Source of the DNA: Promerops cafer
Taxonomy: Eukaryota; Chordata; Aves; Passeriformes; Nectariniidae
Direction of reading: 5' to 3'
Length of the DNA stretch: 64,000 nt
Assembly: GCA_013398275.1 (NCBI GenBank)
Contig: VZSE01009546.1
Location: 1,670,344 to 1,734,343, forward strand
Positions within the stretch are counted from its first letter, which is position 1. Every line of letters starts with the position of its first letter. The notes beneath the pieces were generated by a model that did no database searches, was not told the DNA's origin, and was given only the letters and a program-made list of their open reading frames with translations. Position numbers and translations under genes: made by a program. This document shows, piece by piece, positions 46,791 through 60,600 of this stretch.

Positions 46791-49439
46791 AAAGATATTT
46801 GAAATAATGTGAGGACAACATTTCAAGCCCATGTACCTAAATGGTATGGATATAACTATGTAACATCACTGGGACTAGTGTGTCTCTTCCACTTTGTTCG
46901 CTGAGGCCATCCCCAGGGAGAAAAATCTCAATTTATAACATTTGCATTAAGTGCTGTGTTATCAACACTTTAACATTCATGATAATTTTAATATCTTAAA
47001 GAAACCTACCCTTGTCTATTTAGTAGTCAAACATATTGCCTATGGTGGATTGGTGTGCTGGCATGTCACATACCAGAGATTAAGATTGGAAAAGTAGTAA
47101 TGCTTTGTATATGCACTTCTGCTATCCTCCTAGCCTCCAAAATCATGAGATCCAAAACAAGATTTTTGGAAATGTGATGGGAATTGTTTTTGACTTTTTC
47201 TTGGTATGATTTTCATACAATAGAAAAAACAGAAGTTATTTGCTAGGAAGTAACACTGTTTTACTTCAAGACTGAATAATGTTAGAACACCAAGCTTCCT
47301 TAAGGTCCTTTGAAATAGTGCCTAGCCTAAATATTTTTTCCATATTTTATTGTTTTCCTGCTACAGGGAACCCTAGTGATGGTCTCCACCCCTGCCACAC
47401 AACCTTTCATTTTCAGAAGAGTCAGTGAACTACCTGAAAGTCTCATCAGAAATTTTGCAAACCCTGTGCAGGTTCATAGATTCAACCCTTATGTTTCTCA
47501 TAATTTTATGAGTGATGGATTCAAGAATGATTGTCAGACCCATTCCATTTGAGGCAACTAAACAGGCAAACACCACAGGGATTTGTTTTTCATTAATATC
47601 ATTAAAGAGGCCAGGTATTTGAATTATAGGATTGTAACTCGGAAGATTTATACTCTGGACCCAAATCTGCAACTTATTTGTGTGTGTCTTCTTGCAACTC
47701 ACTATGCATTACTCGGTTCCCTAGCTTGAAAAAATCGGGGAAAAAAGCATTGTTGATCCACTTTTAAGCTATACACACTCTAGTAGTGATTTTTTCCAGT
47801 TATTTAAATGATTTTATTGTTTATAGACAACAAACAGGACAGATACACATATGAAGATACTTCTGTCAGAACCAGTTTGTGATTCTCCCCCTCAGAGTGT
47901 TTAAAAATAAATGTAAATGGCATGTGTAAGTCAATATTAAATTTTAGACACAGACAGACATGACTGCCTATACACACGCAAACGGAACAGTTCCTAAATT
48001 CTTAAATGCTGCACTCCTTTGATAGCATAACCATAGTTAATGTTGTGTCAGGGTTTCCACTATAAACCCTCTCTTTTATAACTAGGCAATAAAATTTTAC
48101 CCCAGGCATGAAGTACCAGGTCTCAGCACAGCGGCTGACATTTTTATATGTACACGCTTTCACACACATAAAAAAAAAAAAAAATTAGTTTAGCTACTTT
48201 AATACATGCAAGTATAACTAATATAAAAAAAGTTTAAGATACCTTTCAGTTGAAGATATATAATACACATACACATATATACACACATACATAGTGTAAC
48301 TCCAAACAGCTTGTCCTTGTTACTGAAAGGGTGCTAGAGAAAGACAATATAGAATCTTCAACTAGAAAACATGCAATCATTACTATTATCTAAAGAAAAA
48401 ATTGTATATGACCAGCTATTTGATTGAAATTTTCTTTGTTGGAGTAAATATGAGCCCTCACACGTGGCTCTACCCACCATGCCACCAGCATTCCCCTCAC
48501 CCCTGACATGATACACTTCATTAAACACAGAAGTGCTTTGTTGCATTAGGGGGTTTAAAAGAAGTGGAAAGGTAGGCTCCTTGCACTTCCTATGAGAAAT
48601 GAACATCGACTTCCTCTGAAGAAAATGTAAGTGGATTTGCTTAATTAGACTTAGGGCACTGGAGCAATTAATAATAGATTGTGTCATAGTAAGGGCTTTG
48701 TTTATATTTAAAGCAATAAATTACAAGTATTAAGTTTATATTTATTCCAAGTTAAACTCATTTGTAATTGACATGTTACTTAGCCCAAGGCTTTTAAGAT
48801 CTTTTAGTATAATTAAATTAATAGAGAATTATAGATGACTGCTTGATAAACAAACAGCATGGACTTTAATATGACAGATATGCAGAGAACAGGCCGTGTA
48901 AGTAGATCATTATTATCGGTTTTACCTTCAGCAAAAATGCAACTGAAAGAGCAGCAAAGATTCAGTGCAAACAATGGTAAATGAAAGGATGGTTGCTAAA
49001 AACTTTTCTTTTTTTAAGTTGATGTTCAAGAAACATATTTATCAGTGTGAGAGAATATTAGTCAAAGAAGCAAGCTTTCCTATCCCACCACTCCATCATT
49101 GTCTTTCTTCTGCTCTCATGCCAAATACTTTGCATTACATTTTGAAAAGGTCACACCATGCAAGGAGTCACTAAGACTTTGGACACTGGATTTTCAAAGG
49201 ATCCTTCTAGTCCTTTGTTCCCCCTCCCCCAATAAGCTTAAGCATACCATTCCCAACAGACCTTTGTTGAAGCAATTACTGAAGCCGTCACGGAGAACAG
49301 TGATGAAGATCCCACACATGCCTTGGCAACTTATTTCAATATCTAGTAGTCCTGAGGTTTGATATCTAACTAAAAATGCATGGTAAATAGAGTCTTTTTA
49401 TTTCTGTTTACTGTGGCCATAGAGAAAAGGCAATTCTGT
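46791..49439. other. AT-rich non-coding stretch
   Basis: No exon was recognised. A-run at 48171-48184 and imperfect CATA/TATA repeats at 48255-48292. Homeodomain-type TTAATTAG and ATTAATAATAG motifs cluster at about 48639-48680. The longest frame is 109 codons (48358-48687, minus) and is unrecognised. Confidence 0.5.
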
Positions 49440-51100
49440 TTCTCTTCCATCTGTCTTTTAAGGCCAGCATGAGTCAAACACTCTCCCTGTTCTTTTCTGG
49501 GCATGACACACATTAAAGAGCAGAATTCTCAGCCTGTCTGCAGAAGATCTGCTTTTCAGATCTCTGACTGTTCTCTTTTTTCTCCTGCAGTGTCTCCCAC
49601 ACTTCTGTCAAAATGCCCCACACAGGACTTCTCCTGAACTCACAAATACTGAGCAGAGCAGAAAGCTATACCATATGTTTGCTTGCTTTGCTCCTTTTAA
49701 TCTTCCCAGGATAGTGCTTATCTTTTTCTCAACAGTATGACATTATTGACTTGTGCTCCACTTGTGATCCACTAATACCTTTAAATCCCTGTCTATTGGC
49801 CAGTTGCTCAACCAGTTTTTCTAGATCCCGAATTTGTTTGGCTGATTAGGCCTGTCTATCTGCACTGTTTCACTTGTGCCTCTTGAACTGCATTTTGGTT
49901 TTCTTCACACCATGCTTTCAATCTGTCAAGATCCTTTTGAAATGAAATCCCATCCATCAGTATAATGCAGTGCTTTCAATCTCAGCATCACCTACAGATT
50001 TAATTACTACTCCCTTTCCATTATTCAGGTCATTAACAAAAAAAAAAAAAAAATAGTGTCAAATCCTGACTGTTATATACAGAATCACAGTCAGTGCTTC
50101 CCAGTAAAAAATACTACTTATCAAAGGTTTTCCTATTGGTTTTACACTATCCTAAAGTATACTTAATAAAAGACTGTTTTCTTATAAGCATATCAATAGA
50201 TAAAGTATTATAGTTAATATTTTACTAAGTCTAAAGTTAAGATATATATGATATTTTCTTCTACTTTGTCCATATTATGCTTCTTTGTCATAGAATAAAA
50301 TTGCATGTGCTTGACCCAATTCTTATTTAAGTAACCTGTGCTGACTGCTACTCATCTCCTTGTTTTCTTGCAGGTTAACAGTTTAATTTGTTATTCCAGT
50401 GTGGAGTTTCTAAGTTGAACAGTCTGTAACTCTCTACATTTCTCCCCCTCTATTTTTAAGTTACGTATCATGTCTCCTTTTCCTATTTTCTGTACCATAT
50501 ATGACCTTGCAGTTTCTCAAAAATGAATGCAACAACCCTAAAAGGGATATTTTGGATTCCTTTAATAAATCCTGAGACATTTCAGGACCAAATTTTAATT
50601 TTATTTAAAACCAGTGTTATTCTCTGACCTGTTCCTTCTGTATGCCTTCACCTTCTCAGTTAATCAAATGACTCTTTTCAGTCCCATAGCTGACCTCCTT
50701 CCCCTGTACTACCACGGGCATTGCAGTTTTCTCTCAATTTCTCTCTGAAATCTATTAGAAAACCAGAAATCAATGGTCTTCAAAATCTTTCTGCTGTAAG
50801 TGGAGTTTATGCTGTCAGTTTATAGTGTTAGAATAGATCTGTTTTGGGATACTTTACCTTTGCAACTATTTGTCGCAACATTCTGTATATCAAAAGGTAT
50901 AATTTGCTAGCTCATAAATTCAGTGATGGCCTTAAACATTTCCTCTAATCCATGATAAAGCAAGAAATTCACAAATCTTCCTGATGATGTCTTTCTGCCC
51001 AAGAGTTAAAAATGTATGCTCTAGTTTTATCCTCTAGTTCCTAATGGGCCTTTCTTCTTTCCAGCTGGCCTTACTTTTTGCAAATGAAAGTTATCATATT
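49440..51100 (-). mobile_element. L3/CR1-like LINE relic, minus strand
   Basis: The + strand follows the reverse complement of L3-type LINEs from the 3' region into the reverse transcriptase. Landmarks are CTCAGCCTGTCTGCAGAAG near 49530, CCACTTGTGATCCACTAATA near 49758, TCTGTCAAGATCCTTTTGAA near 49922, and the segment of CACCTACAGATTTAATTACT (49988-50007) leading to TTCAGGTCATTAAC. An A-run (50038-50053) interrupts it. Beyond that the segment near 50415-50480 fits the 'ctgtaactc…ctcctttt' block. It has no intact frame. Weak similarity may run on to about 51500. Confidence 0.82.
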
Positions 51101-51735
51101 TCAAATTAAGCTAAAATCCATTTCTTGTTTACCTAAATTCTATTCTTGCATACCAATGTGTCTATGTGTAATTGTATGGATATATAAATATATGTATATT
51201 TGTAAATCTATATCTAGTTTTACATACATATATTTACTAGCATATGTTTTTATATAAATTGTTCTGCCATCCTCTTTTTCTTTTCTAAACTGTCCTTTGT
51301 ACAGCTTGTCCCATGTTACTAATTCTTTACGGTATCATCCTACTCTGGATGTCAGTTTAAGTGTGCTGAGGTCTGTGTTATTTGCTGCATGATATGAGTA
51401 CATCATTTTCTGAACTAATCCCAGAGCTGAAGAAGTCTTCCTCTTTTCTGGAACTTGATGCCCCAAGTAATAATCATTCAAGGAAAAGGAAATTACTTTT
51501 TGTGTCGTTGCTCTTTCTGTTTAGCTAATTGGTTCCAAATGACAGAAATTATATCATTTTACTATTTTTTATCAGTCTCATTTTTTTGTATCTATGCACT
51601 ATGTCTTTTGTAGGCCTGCACTTTTTTATTCAGTAGGCAGCTAATTGTACACTTGTACTCAAACAAATGTTTTGTGGGGATCTTCACTGGTCATATTTTT
51701 AAGTCAGACCTACTCAAATTTTATCAGTATTATTT

Positions 51736-51757
51736 ACTATATATATTATATATATTT
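51736..51757. repeat. (TA)n low-complexity tract
   Basis: A near-continuous TA alternation with one interruption; another TATATATT-type segment follows at about 51763. Confidence 0.8.
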
Positions 51758-52460
51758 AATGTTATATATTGCATTATAGACATCTGTGACTTAAAATGTT
51801 ATTCCTATTTGATTTAGAACTAGGTATTTTCATACCTTATTGATTTTTGTCACTGATATTTGTCATTGACTATAGTATATTAAGGTCTTCCATTCTCAGG
51901 TGTAATGGCACACTGAGTTTGAAATTTTCTGTATTAGAAAACTGACTGTAAAGGTGTTTGATCAAGATTTTATATTGAAAGACTCTGAATGAGGAGACTA
52001 CTTTAAATGCATGATCACTTTTTGTTTGAACTTTTCTGGAGGAAATGAAGTGCAATAGTGGAGTTACAATCTTCTTAATTTACTGTGAGAAGATGCTAAT
52101 CACACAAGAAAAATTTCTAGACTCTACCACTAAAAAATAATAGAACATATTTTTATGTATCTAATTTATTGCATAGTTGCAATCATAAAATTCTCTTATG
52201 AGATTAACAATACTGAAAGGAACGTGACAATTCATTTTCTTTAGTTACGAAGCTTTACAAGCAAAAGTGAAGAAAAAAAGACTTGGAAGTAAAGAGAGTC
52301 ATCCTTGCAGGTTTATCATTTCCACTCATCATGTTGCACATCCATGTGCACTTTTAATTTTCTTATGCATCATAGCTTTCCTGCACATGAGGGTCTCTAA
52401 ATAAGAGAATAAGCACCCCCCTGTGGGATACACTTCCGTTATTCCAGCAGGGATTGTCGT

Positions 52461-52527
52461 CACATGAAATAATTTCATATAGTGAAATTCACAATGAAAT
52501 TGCAGATGAAATTAATTACTTCATGTG
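52461..52527. repeat. GAAATT-rich imperfect palindrome
   Basis: CACATGAA (52461-52468) pairs with TTCATGTG (52520-52527), and TAATTTCA (left) pairs with TGAAATTA (right) inside it. GAAATT recurs three times between 52483 and 52512. No protein frame crosses it. Confidence 0.6.
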
Positions 52528-55500
52528 TGCCATAGACACCAGTGTTAATTAAATAAATTTGGGATAAAAAGAAATTTAACTTTTTTAAAAGGCATATTCT
52601 ATAATAGCAAGTTGCTTTTGTCATGTGCTCAGAAACAGAGTGGGTATTTTCACTTGCTCACTCCCAGAATTTTAGAATTACTTTACCTGTCATGCTTAAG
52701 TCACATTACCGAAATATACTCCTGACAATCCTTTCCTTTCAGATCAAGAGAGTTTATAACTGATATGAGCATCAGTCTAGAGGGGTTTTTTTGCATCATC
52801 ACCTCTTTAAAGACAAGCACTAATTCCCTGGTATTTAATTTTCCAAACAGCCATACTATACATTGTTGAGCTAGCTAGCAAATCCCATCTCTTTTAGGCA
52901 GCTAAATCATTAGCTTTGACTGGTATCTCTCACTGATACAGGCTTAAAAGCACCCTGTGGCTAATTTGGCTGCTAAATATGCATTTAGTGCTTGATTTTT
53001 GTCTCTCAAGTTTGAAAACTGTAATCTAAATGACTTTGCTAATCTGATCTTGTGATAACTGTTATCTTTCTGGCTTACTAGAATTAGACTAGGAAGGAAA
53101 AAACCTCTCCGATATTGCTATGTGATAAATACTGACCTGTCCTGACTCTCTAATTGTTACTGGCAACTATGTGTAAACCAGTGTCATAATTGAAACCAGA
53201 TTCTAGGGAAAATTCTGGTGCCTTGAAAGATAAGGAAAGTTTTGCCCCTTTTTTCGTCTTGTGGATAACAACAGCTCATACTGACTCTCTGAAATGGAGT
53301 TGAAGACATAGCTGTCTCCTTCAAAAAATGGCCAAGAGCAAGGACTTCATGCTCATCATGATCTTGTGTGAAGCCAGGTTCTGACATGCTGACATGCAGA
53401 GCATGGACTAAATTTTTTAAAATGTCATTAACAGCATCAGGAATGTCATGTTTTTACTATGTTGGAGTAACCTGAGAAATGCTGCATAACTTCCTTTAGG
53501 ACCTATGACTTAAAGAGCTGGTCATCATCCCCACTCAGCTTGATTCTCACTAAATTATCTATAAAATTTTGATACAAGCAAGATGGCAAAAATGCCTCAG
53601 CCGTGAAGTTACACATCACTGTGTCCAAATGGAAAGATTTACATTCATGCTAAAATCCCATGTAAAACATTGCAGGATTATAGTAGACCACGGAAGTTAA
53701 GTAATAAACTCTCATTTTTCCACCGAAATGTTGCTATATGCAATTTTTTACTAATATTTTCTCACTAATGTTTTTAATGGAAAAATATTTTTAAAGGCAA
53801 GCAAAACAAGATGATTTTTCAAAGTATTGCCAGTATGCTTCTGGCTCCATCTTGCAGTAATTCAGTTTTCTAAATAATTCCAGTTGTACTTTTTGGAGCA
53901 AATCCCTACAGAGAACAATGGAGTTGATTGTTTTGTTGACTGCAATTGTTTTATATGTGGGTTGTTTCTCAAACCTTACTTTTGGGCAGGATAAGGAGTG
54001 GTTCAGAGAAGCCCCTCTAATGAATGGGTAACAGATGACTGTAAACCACAGGTATTAGACCTTTTCAACATGGAGCTTTAGTGACTCAAAATGTTAAAAC
54101 AAAGACAGAAGAAAAACTGTGAACATATCCCAACAGCTCAGTGAATTAATTGTCTTAAATTAGGTAATTTGTGGCCAACCTCAGTTTGGATTTTTTACAT
54201 ATTTGGGAATGTGGGTGAGTTTGTAATGCACAAATAACCAAACAATCTAATACCAAATGTACTTATTGCAAAATATCTAATTGGCTGTGGGGCTTTTCAA
54301 TGGCACAGTCTTAGGATATGCAATGAAGATTGCATCATTTTCAAGTTTTTAACAATCACTCCCTGTAGCAAAAGGTACTTGGTAAAACAATAAAAAATAA
54401 TTTAAATAAGGAGAAACACATTACAACAAAAGAGTTGCCTTAAATATATTTGTTCCCATTTACAGCTCTGTTCAATTGATCATTTTTGCTTGATTTTCAT
54501 GCAGCATCTCCTGACTGCTGTAAAAATTCCTCACATGCTAAAATATTTAATGAATTTCATGCAGTTCAGCATGATCATGGAAGAGCTAATCCAGATATAG
54601 TTCTATGAAATAAGGTTTCTTCTCTAGCAAAGTCTTCTTCATGCAGAATAAAATATAAATCTTTATAGTTACTGCTACTGATTGACAATTTTAATGGAAA
54701 TCAAATCATGTAGCAAAACATCCCTGGAATGCTACTCACACTTTAGTACTTTGTTGACAACTTACAATTAGCTAATTAGCTGTTTTCTACTGTGAAATCT
54801 TAGTTCCCTGGGAAACATGTATATTTCTTTCTTCTTAAGTCAAAGGGAAATCTCAGAATAGGATATCTGAGATATTTATCCCATTCTGTGCTTGTGGGTG
54901 GCAGCAAGATAATAGCTAGATCTACACAGTACATTATACCTGTCTTTCAGACCTCAAAAACTTCATGAGACTATCAATCCATAAAAATGTCATGTCTTTT
55001 TAGCACATCTGTATGTGCGAAATTACTTATTTTCTTTTTTTATGCATTAAATTCAGGAAATATTGAAATGAAGAGTCACCTCAAAAATCAAAGTAGTCTA
55101 TTTTACAAATGTTGAAACACAATGTGGTACTTTACAATCTTTTCTTTCCTCTAAAGCTCCAATTTTCATCAAACAAACAATGAACCAAAGAAACCTTTCT
55201 CAGTATCTAACATCTAAGATTTGTGTCAATCACAGAAAGCTCTCCTATGGTTCTTTGCATGGAAGAAAGTACATCCTATCCCCTCCTAGCTGATTAATGA
55301 AGTGACTAAAATGCTCAAACATCTTAAAGAATTTGGACAGCTGATCTCCAGTTATTTTAAGTCAACTGATATGTCCACGAGGGAACTTTCCATCCCTACA
55401 TGGCCATAACTTACACATGATCCTTTCCATGTTTTTCTTGATTTCTTTTCCCTGTGAAAACAGAAAGACTAATACCTGGAGAAAACAGCAGGATTTGTGG

Positions 55501-57389
55501 TGCATTGTTTGAAAGGCTGCAGAACTGCAAGTGTCTCTTTTCTGCTTTTCTCTGTTACTGGCTAATAATTAGTCAATGACAGTTTCTGTCCCAGTCTCCA
55601 TTGATCCAGCTGCAATTCTCATGCCCACTTCCCCTGGACTCTGAAGTGCACTGTAGTACCTGCAGATGGGCTTTACTGTTTCTTCATCTAAGGTCCTCCC
55701 CTAATATTCTTTACTGCAGAAGGCAGAGTCACTTTTTTTTTCCAGACCTGGACTTTGTTTTTCATCTTCTGCATTCTCTTGTCGTTTCATTACATCAGTG
55801 GTGACTTCCTGGACTCACGGTGTTATGGCTGCTATTCTCTCAAGTGGACCTTGAGAGTTTCTCCCATTCCAGAAGGACATATCACTGATAAGCTCTATTG
55901 ATTAGAAGCCCACGTGGAGTCAGGAATCCACTTTAGTAACACGGTCGTGTCTTCTCTGATACAGTTTCAAAGTTTGTGTATAGAAAGGATATGAAGGCAT
56001 CTCTTTGTTCTGGTTAATGAATACCTGGCAGGATGACCAAGCAACACTGAGAGCTGTGTGCACCATTTTGACTCACATATCAACATTTTTCATTCTGCTC
56101 TTGAGTGTCTTTTGAACATAAATATTAGAGCAGTAGGCAATGTTAGAACTTGAATTTCAAAGCAAATTAAAATGACCATCATAGTATCCTGGCTGATGTT
56201 GATGTGTCGATTTTTTCCCTGGGAATTAGAGAAGCTCACAATTTCCAGCATAAGCTTGAGTTGTGAATCACAAGCCAAGTAATGTCACAGAAAATTCACA
56301 TTTTGCTGTGCATAGCCACAATTTCTTTGCTGCAGTTGCAGCCATTCTCTTCATGAGGTAGCCACAGGAATTACAATGCCCTTGCCATTAGAGGTCTGCA
56401 CAAGCAGTTTGGGGAAGAGAGCACCAAGAGGAGCAATCCTGTAGGTGTCTGACTGACAGACAGCAGAATATGGTATTTGTCTCCTATTTCAGCCTCTGCT
56501 CAGCTGGCCACTGCAGGGGTAAGGCATTTGGATGTCTGTCTGTCCGTCGTTCCACATGTGCTGCCTTGTGTGCTTATATGTAGGGATAGCATCCTAAGTC
56601 TTGTCCTCTTGCTTTTCCTTCTATTCCTCCCTTTCTTCTCTTCCCCTGTACTTTACATCTCCACACAGCCAGACAGACTCTTGTCTTACATAAATATTAA
56701 ATCATTACGTTAGAATTATTTCCCTTTGGAATTAATGTCGTTAATTCTTACATCCTATGATTTACAATGAAATAGTGCTCTAGCTCGTGAATCTTTAAAC
56801 AAAAGAGATATCAATGCTCTACAGAGAATGACTGCAGAAGCAGAAATAGAAGCTCCCCATCCTAAATCTTAATTAAGGATTTTATTTGTACAATGCAAAG
56901 TAGTATTTCAGTAGTCCTCTATTTATTCAGAATCTCTTTATACAGGTTTTCACAGCAAATTAATTTGTATAACACAGGAGGATTTTGATACAATTGTGAC
57001 TGGACTAATGTCATTTTGGATAATCTTCATAATGTCACAAACTTCAATCTCTCCCTAAAGAACAGAAGCAGCAGGAAAAAAGAGAAACTTCCTTCCCCTG
57101 TGCCTTATGGAGCTATTTACACTGGTCATATTAATCACTGGAAATAATTTATTTGGTGAAATTATCCCTTTCTGCTTAAGAGATCAGAAACCAAAACTTT
57201 CATGTCTATGGCCTTGTGTTTAGGACATTTTCCCAGAAGGGAAGGACAGGATAAAAAGGTGCAAAGAGAGGTAAAAATGAGCAGTGCAACATTTGGCAAA
57301 GCATTTGACAGAGAATGTACTGTAAACAGATGTTACAGTCTGGATCTGTTACATATCAAGTAGTTCACAGAGTCTGCACTCGTACTAAG

Positions 57390-57530
57390 AACTCATTTGA
57401 TGGCTTAAGGAACGCATTGTGTTCACTAATTAGGTAACGCAACCTTTACCAATTAATTCCACTTTCAGCTGAATTAAATAATTGCTGTCAAAAGGAGCTT
57501 GACCAGCATTTTAAAACCACTAAGCTATAC
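57390..57530. promoter_or_regulatory. Homeodomain-motif cluster
   Basis: CTAATTAG (57427), CAATTAATTCC (57450), GAATTAAATAATTG (57471) and a TGTCAAAAGG motif (57486) fall within 100 bp of repeat-free sequence, with a retained CpG in GTAACGCAACC. It resembles a short conserved enhancer core but could reflect AT bias. Confidence 0.22.
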
Positions 57531-57600
57531 TGTGTCTGAGGTCTGTTGGAAGGTTTCAGCAGTCTTTTGGTTTATAAGTTGCAGATATCTGGCTGGAGGA

Positions 57601-57690
57601 AGTATCATGGTCTGTCCTGCTTTGAGCATGAGGTTGGATTAGGATCCTCAGAAGCTTCCCTTCAGTCTGAATTATCCTACGATACTATGA
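57601..57690 (+). mobile_element. CR1-type LINE 3' end fragment, plus strand
   Basis: GCATGAGGTTGGATTAGGATCC, then CTTCCCTTCAGTCTGAATTA and the terminal TCCTACGATACTATGA, match a CR1 ending (ggttggactagatgac…ccttccagcctgaatt…tatgattctatga). About 90 bases are clear; upstream sequence from about 57560 may belong. Confidence 0.7.
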
Positions 57691-60600
57691 GATGGTAGAA
57701 GAATATTGTTCTATTAAAGTTACCATAGAATATACTAATCATGTTTTCATATAAAGATATATATTAACAGTTGCTATCCTATCTTAATGATATTCTGACT
57801 GTTCATGTATTTTGCAGCATTCATTAAAAATAGCTAAGAAAATTGAACCCTTGATCAGAAGACTTATTTGCCTTTAAGTATCCTTATCCATACTGAGAAT
57901 TTGTTAGAGCCCTGCAACAAGGTCTAAAAATAATGAATTATAGTAATCCTGTAGTTTCTAAAAGTAGTCTGTTTATTGCTTGAGGATTTAAATAGCTTGT
58001 TAGGATATCAAGATTTTTAGAGACTAGAAATAACCCTCTGCATCCAAACACTGCAATATCATTTATTTTTAAATACATATAATTGAGGTCCTCATGAGAA
58101 GAACTCTGCCTAATGGGAACTTCTCAGTTTTTCTGAGACTGGTGACTAAACAAGATATTTAGTGAAAATTAAGTCTGTATCTTAAAGCATCTTTTAGAAA
58201 TGGTTTCAACATTGGCCTCTCCTACCTATCTATTACTGATTACTTGGTTTGAGAATTGTTTGTCTTTGAGAGGGAGCACAGATACTGTAATTTTAGTAAG
58301 AGAGTGCCGAAGCAGTGCAGTTCTTTTCAAGCCCACAAAGCTAGGTTTTTCTTTTTTTTTCTTTTCTTTTTACTTTCCAATCTAAAAAAGCTATTTATCT
58401 TTTCCTTTTCTCATCTGGTTCATCTTTTCTGCAGTAGCTGCAGTGACTGGGCTGAAGTTAGAAGAATTTAGCTAAGAGAGTTCAACAAGTTTATGGTGTT
58501 AACAACAGGAAACCACCACACTAATCTGCAGATTGCCTGCCTTCACATACAGGGCTATTCATGAATTCATACTGCTGTTTTCCTGCATTTCAGAACTTCC
58601 ATTGTTTTATATGAGAGCTTGGAGGCTGGTTTAATTAAAGTGATCTGAATAGAAGTACAGTATGCCAGATGCACATTATAAATATAGAGCAGGTTATGTA
58701 ATTGTAAACCATCAGGAAATATATGGGAATGGTTTGTGATAACTCATTGTTAACTAAATATAAATCCTAATTTATTTCACTGTTTTAAACTTGCTACCTT
58801 TTTTTTTTTTTAATGAGCACAAATGAACTTTCTTTATATTTTTACTTTTTCCTATTTTTACTACAGCTATCCCATGGGGAATGTCTGCTTCAAATTAGTT
58901 CATTCTAGTGAACAGGTACCATTCAGTGTGAATAAGAAATGTAGCATTTGGGTTGGATCCACAGAAAGACTAAGACAGAGCATGCTGTTGTTACTTTCTG
59001 CCCACAACAGAGGTATTTTAAAGCCATGATTCAGCTGCCATCTAACTGGCATAAAGACAGAGAGAAAATTCTTTCAAAATTTATGTTCTCAGCATCTTCA
59101 AAGAATATAGCCTTTCTTCAAAATACCTACTTTTCATTATGTTGAACTGTTCAGCTCTGTTGTTCCATGATTCACCAATTAAGTATTGCCTCTCCTAATT
59201 TACTTCTGTGGCCAGATCTACAAAGCATTTTCTGCGTTCTCTTGACAGAAGAGGCAAAGATAGTGAAGTTCTCGTTCTTACCTCTTTTTATCATCTTCTT
59301 TCATTGCTGAAGCCCCATACACACTGAAATGGGGTGGAAGCCCCCACACCTTTCATTTGGAGGAAGACTGCCTCTTTACCTCACAGGCAAAAGGTTTTTT
59401 GTGCATGCAGGGTTCAGGACATACAGTATCAGCTTTCACAGGGTTAAAAGGTAGAATGAAGTGTATATTCTTCAACTACTTGCACACAACATACTAACAT
59501 ACAAACAAAACTCAACCCAGAGAGCCAGTTACCACATAAGTCATGGTCAGAGATGTCTCACATATGACTTACCTTTTTTTTTTGAAAGCCCAAGAGAAAC
59601 TCACTAAATAGTCAAACATTTTCAGGGTTTGAGCTATGCTAATTCCTACATTATTATACTTTTTGCATTTCCTTTTAGGCTATTTGTGCCACTTGACTAG
59701 CACAAAGGCTTTAAGTGTTGAAATAACTTTTTATAAGCCACATTTTGTATCCAAGTGAAAATATCTCTGACAAGAAACATGGTGCTACATATTTGTGCTG
59801 TACTTTTCCTGTCTTTTGACTAATTAACAATTTCACCTGATAGGCATTTTCAAAGCTGAGTGGGCAGGAGGTGTAGAGCAGACAAATCCCACTGTTTGCT
59901 AATTAATTTCTCTCTTCTTAAGATCACTAACAGAAAAATCAATGGTCATCTAGCACATGTTCTTTATAACCTGCAGTGGTTTAGCATAATTTGTTGAAAG
60001 ATTACCCAAATGCTATTCACTAAGAGGAAAAGATATCAAAAGGTCACTTCAAGCAGGAAAGAATAAAATAAATATTTCTTCAAGTGTGGAATTTTATTTC
60101 TGAGGAATTTACACTTCACATTAAAAATGCATCCTAGACTCCTGAGGAAAGGTCCCTAATTAAATCCTCCCTTTCAAGGAGTTCCTGCACTAGACGGAAC
60201 ATCTCGGAGAGAGAAAATGAGACACAACTCCCTTAACTTCATCACCACAACTTACCCTATGATTCCACTTGTAGTGGGTGAAGCTGGAATAAACCAAAGT
60301 AATATATCAGACCTGTCTTGTCTGAATTGTCTTTCTAAATCCACAACTGGACTGGAAGGAACTCAAAGTATGAGGCAACGGGTGTGTTTGGGCAGTGATT
60401 TTCAACTTCCAGGTGTCTCTGTATCATCACACATGTGGTGCTTCTGAAATTAGCCATAAAACCTCACACTTATTTGCACACGGCCTTCTAATACTCTATA
60501 TATTCAAATTCCTTAGAAACCTCAAAATACCACTATGTCCTTTTTCACTTCTCTGAATCATTTCAATTGCAAGAAAAGAATTGTCCCATCCCACTGATAT

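Larger units (their letters stand above)
51101..57389. other. Long AT-rich non-coding stretch
   Basis: No exon was recognised in 6.3 kb. Includes TA-rich low complexity at about 51180-51250 and 51736-51757, a GAAATT-rich imperfect palindrome at 52461-52527, and a patch of mixed composition at 52880-53000 with TAAT motifs. Open frames are under 80 codons. The first 400 bp may be distal L3 sequence. Confidence 0.5.

Noticed and set aside
48358..48687. 109-codon minus-strand open frame
   Set aside because: No domain, low complexity flanks, no conservation evidence.
59537..59571. TAAGTCAT/ATGACTTA inverted pair
   Set aside because: Eight-base arms with a 19-nt loop are too short to be meaningful alone.
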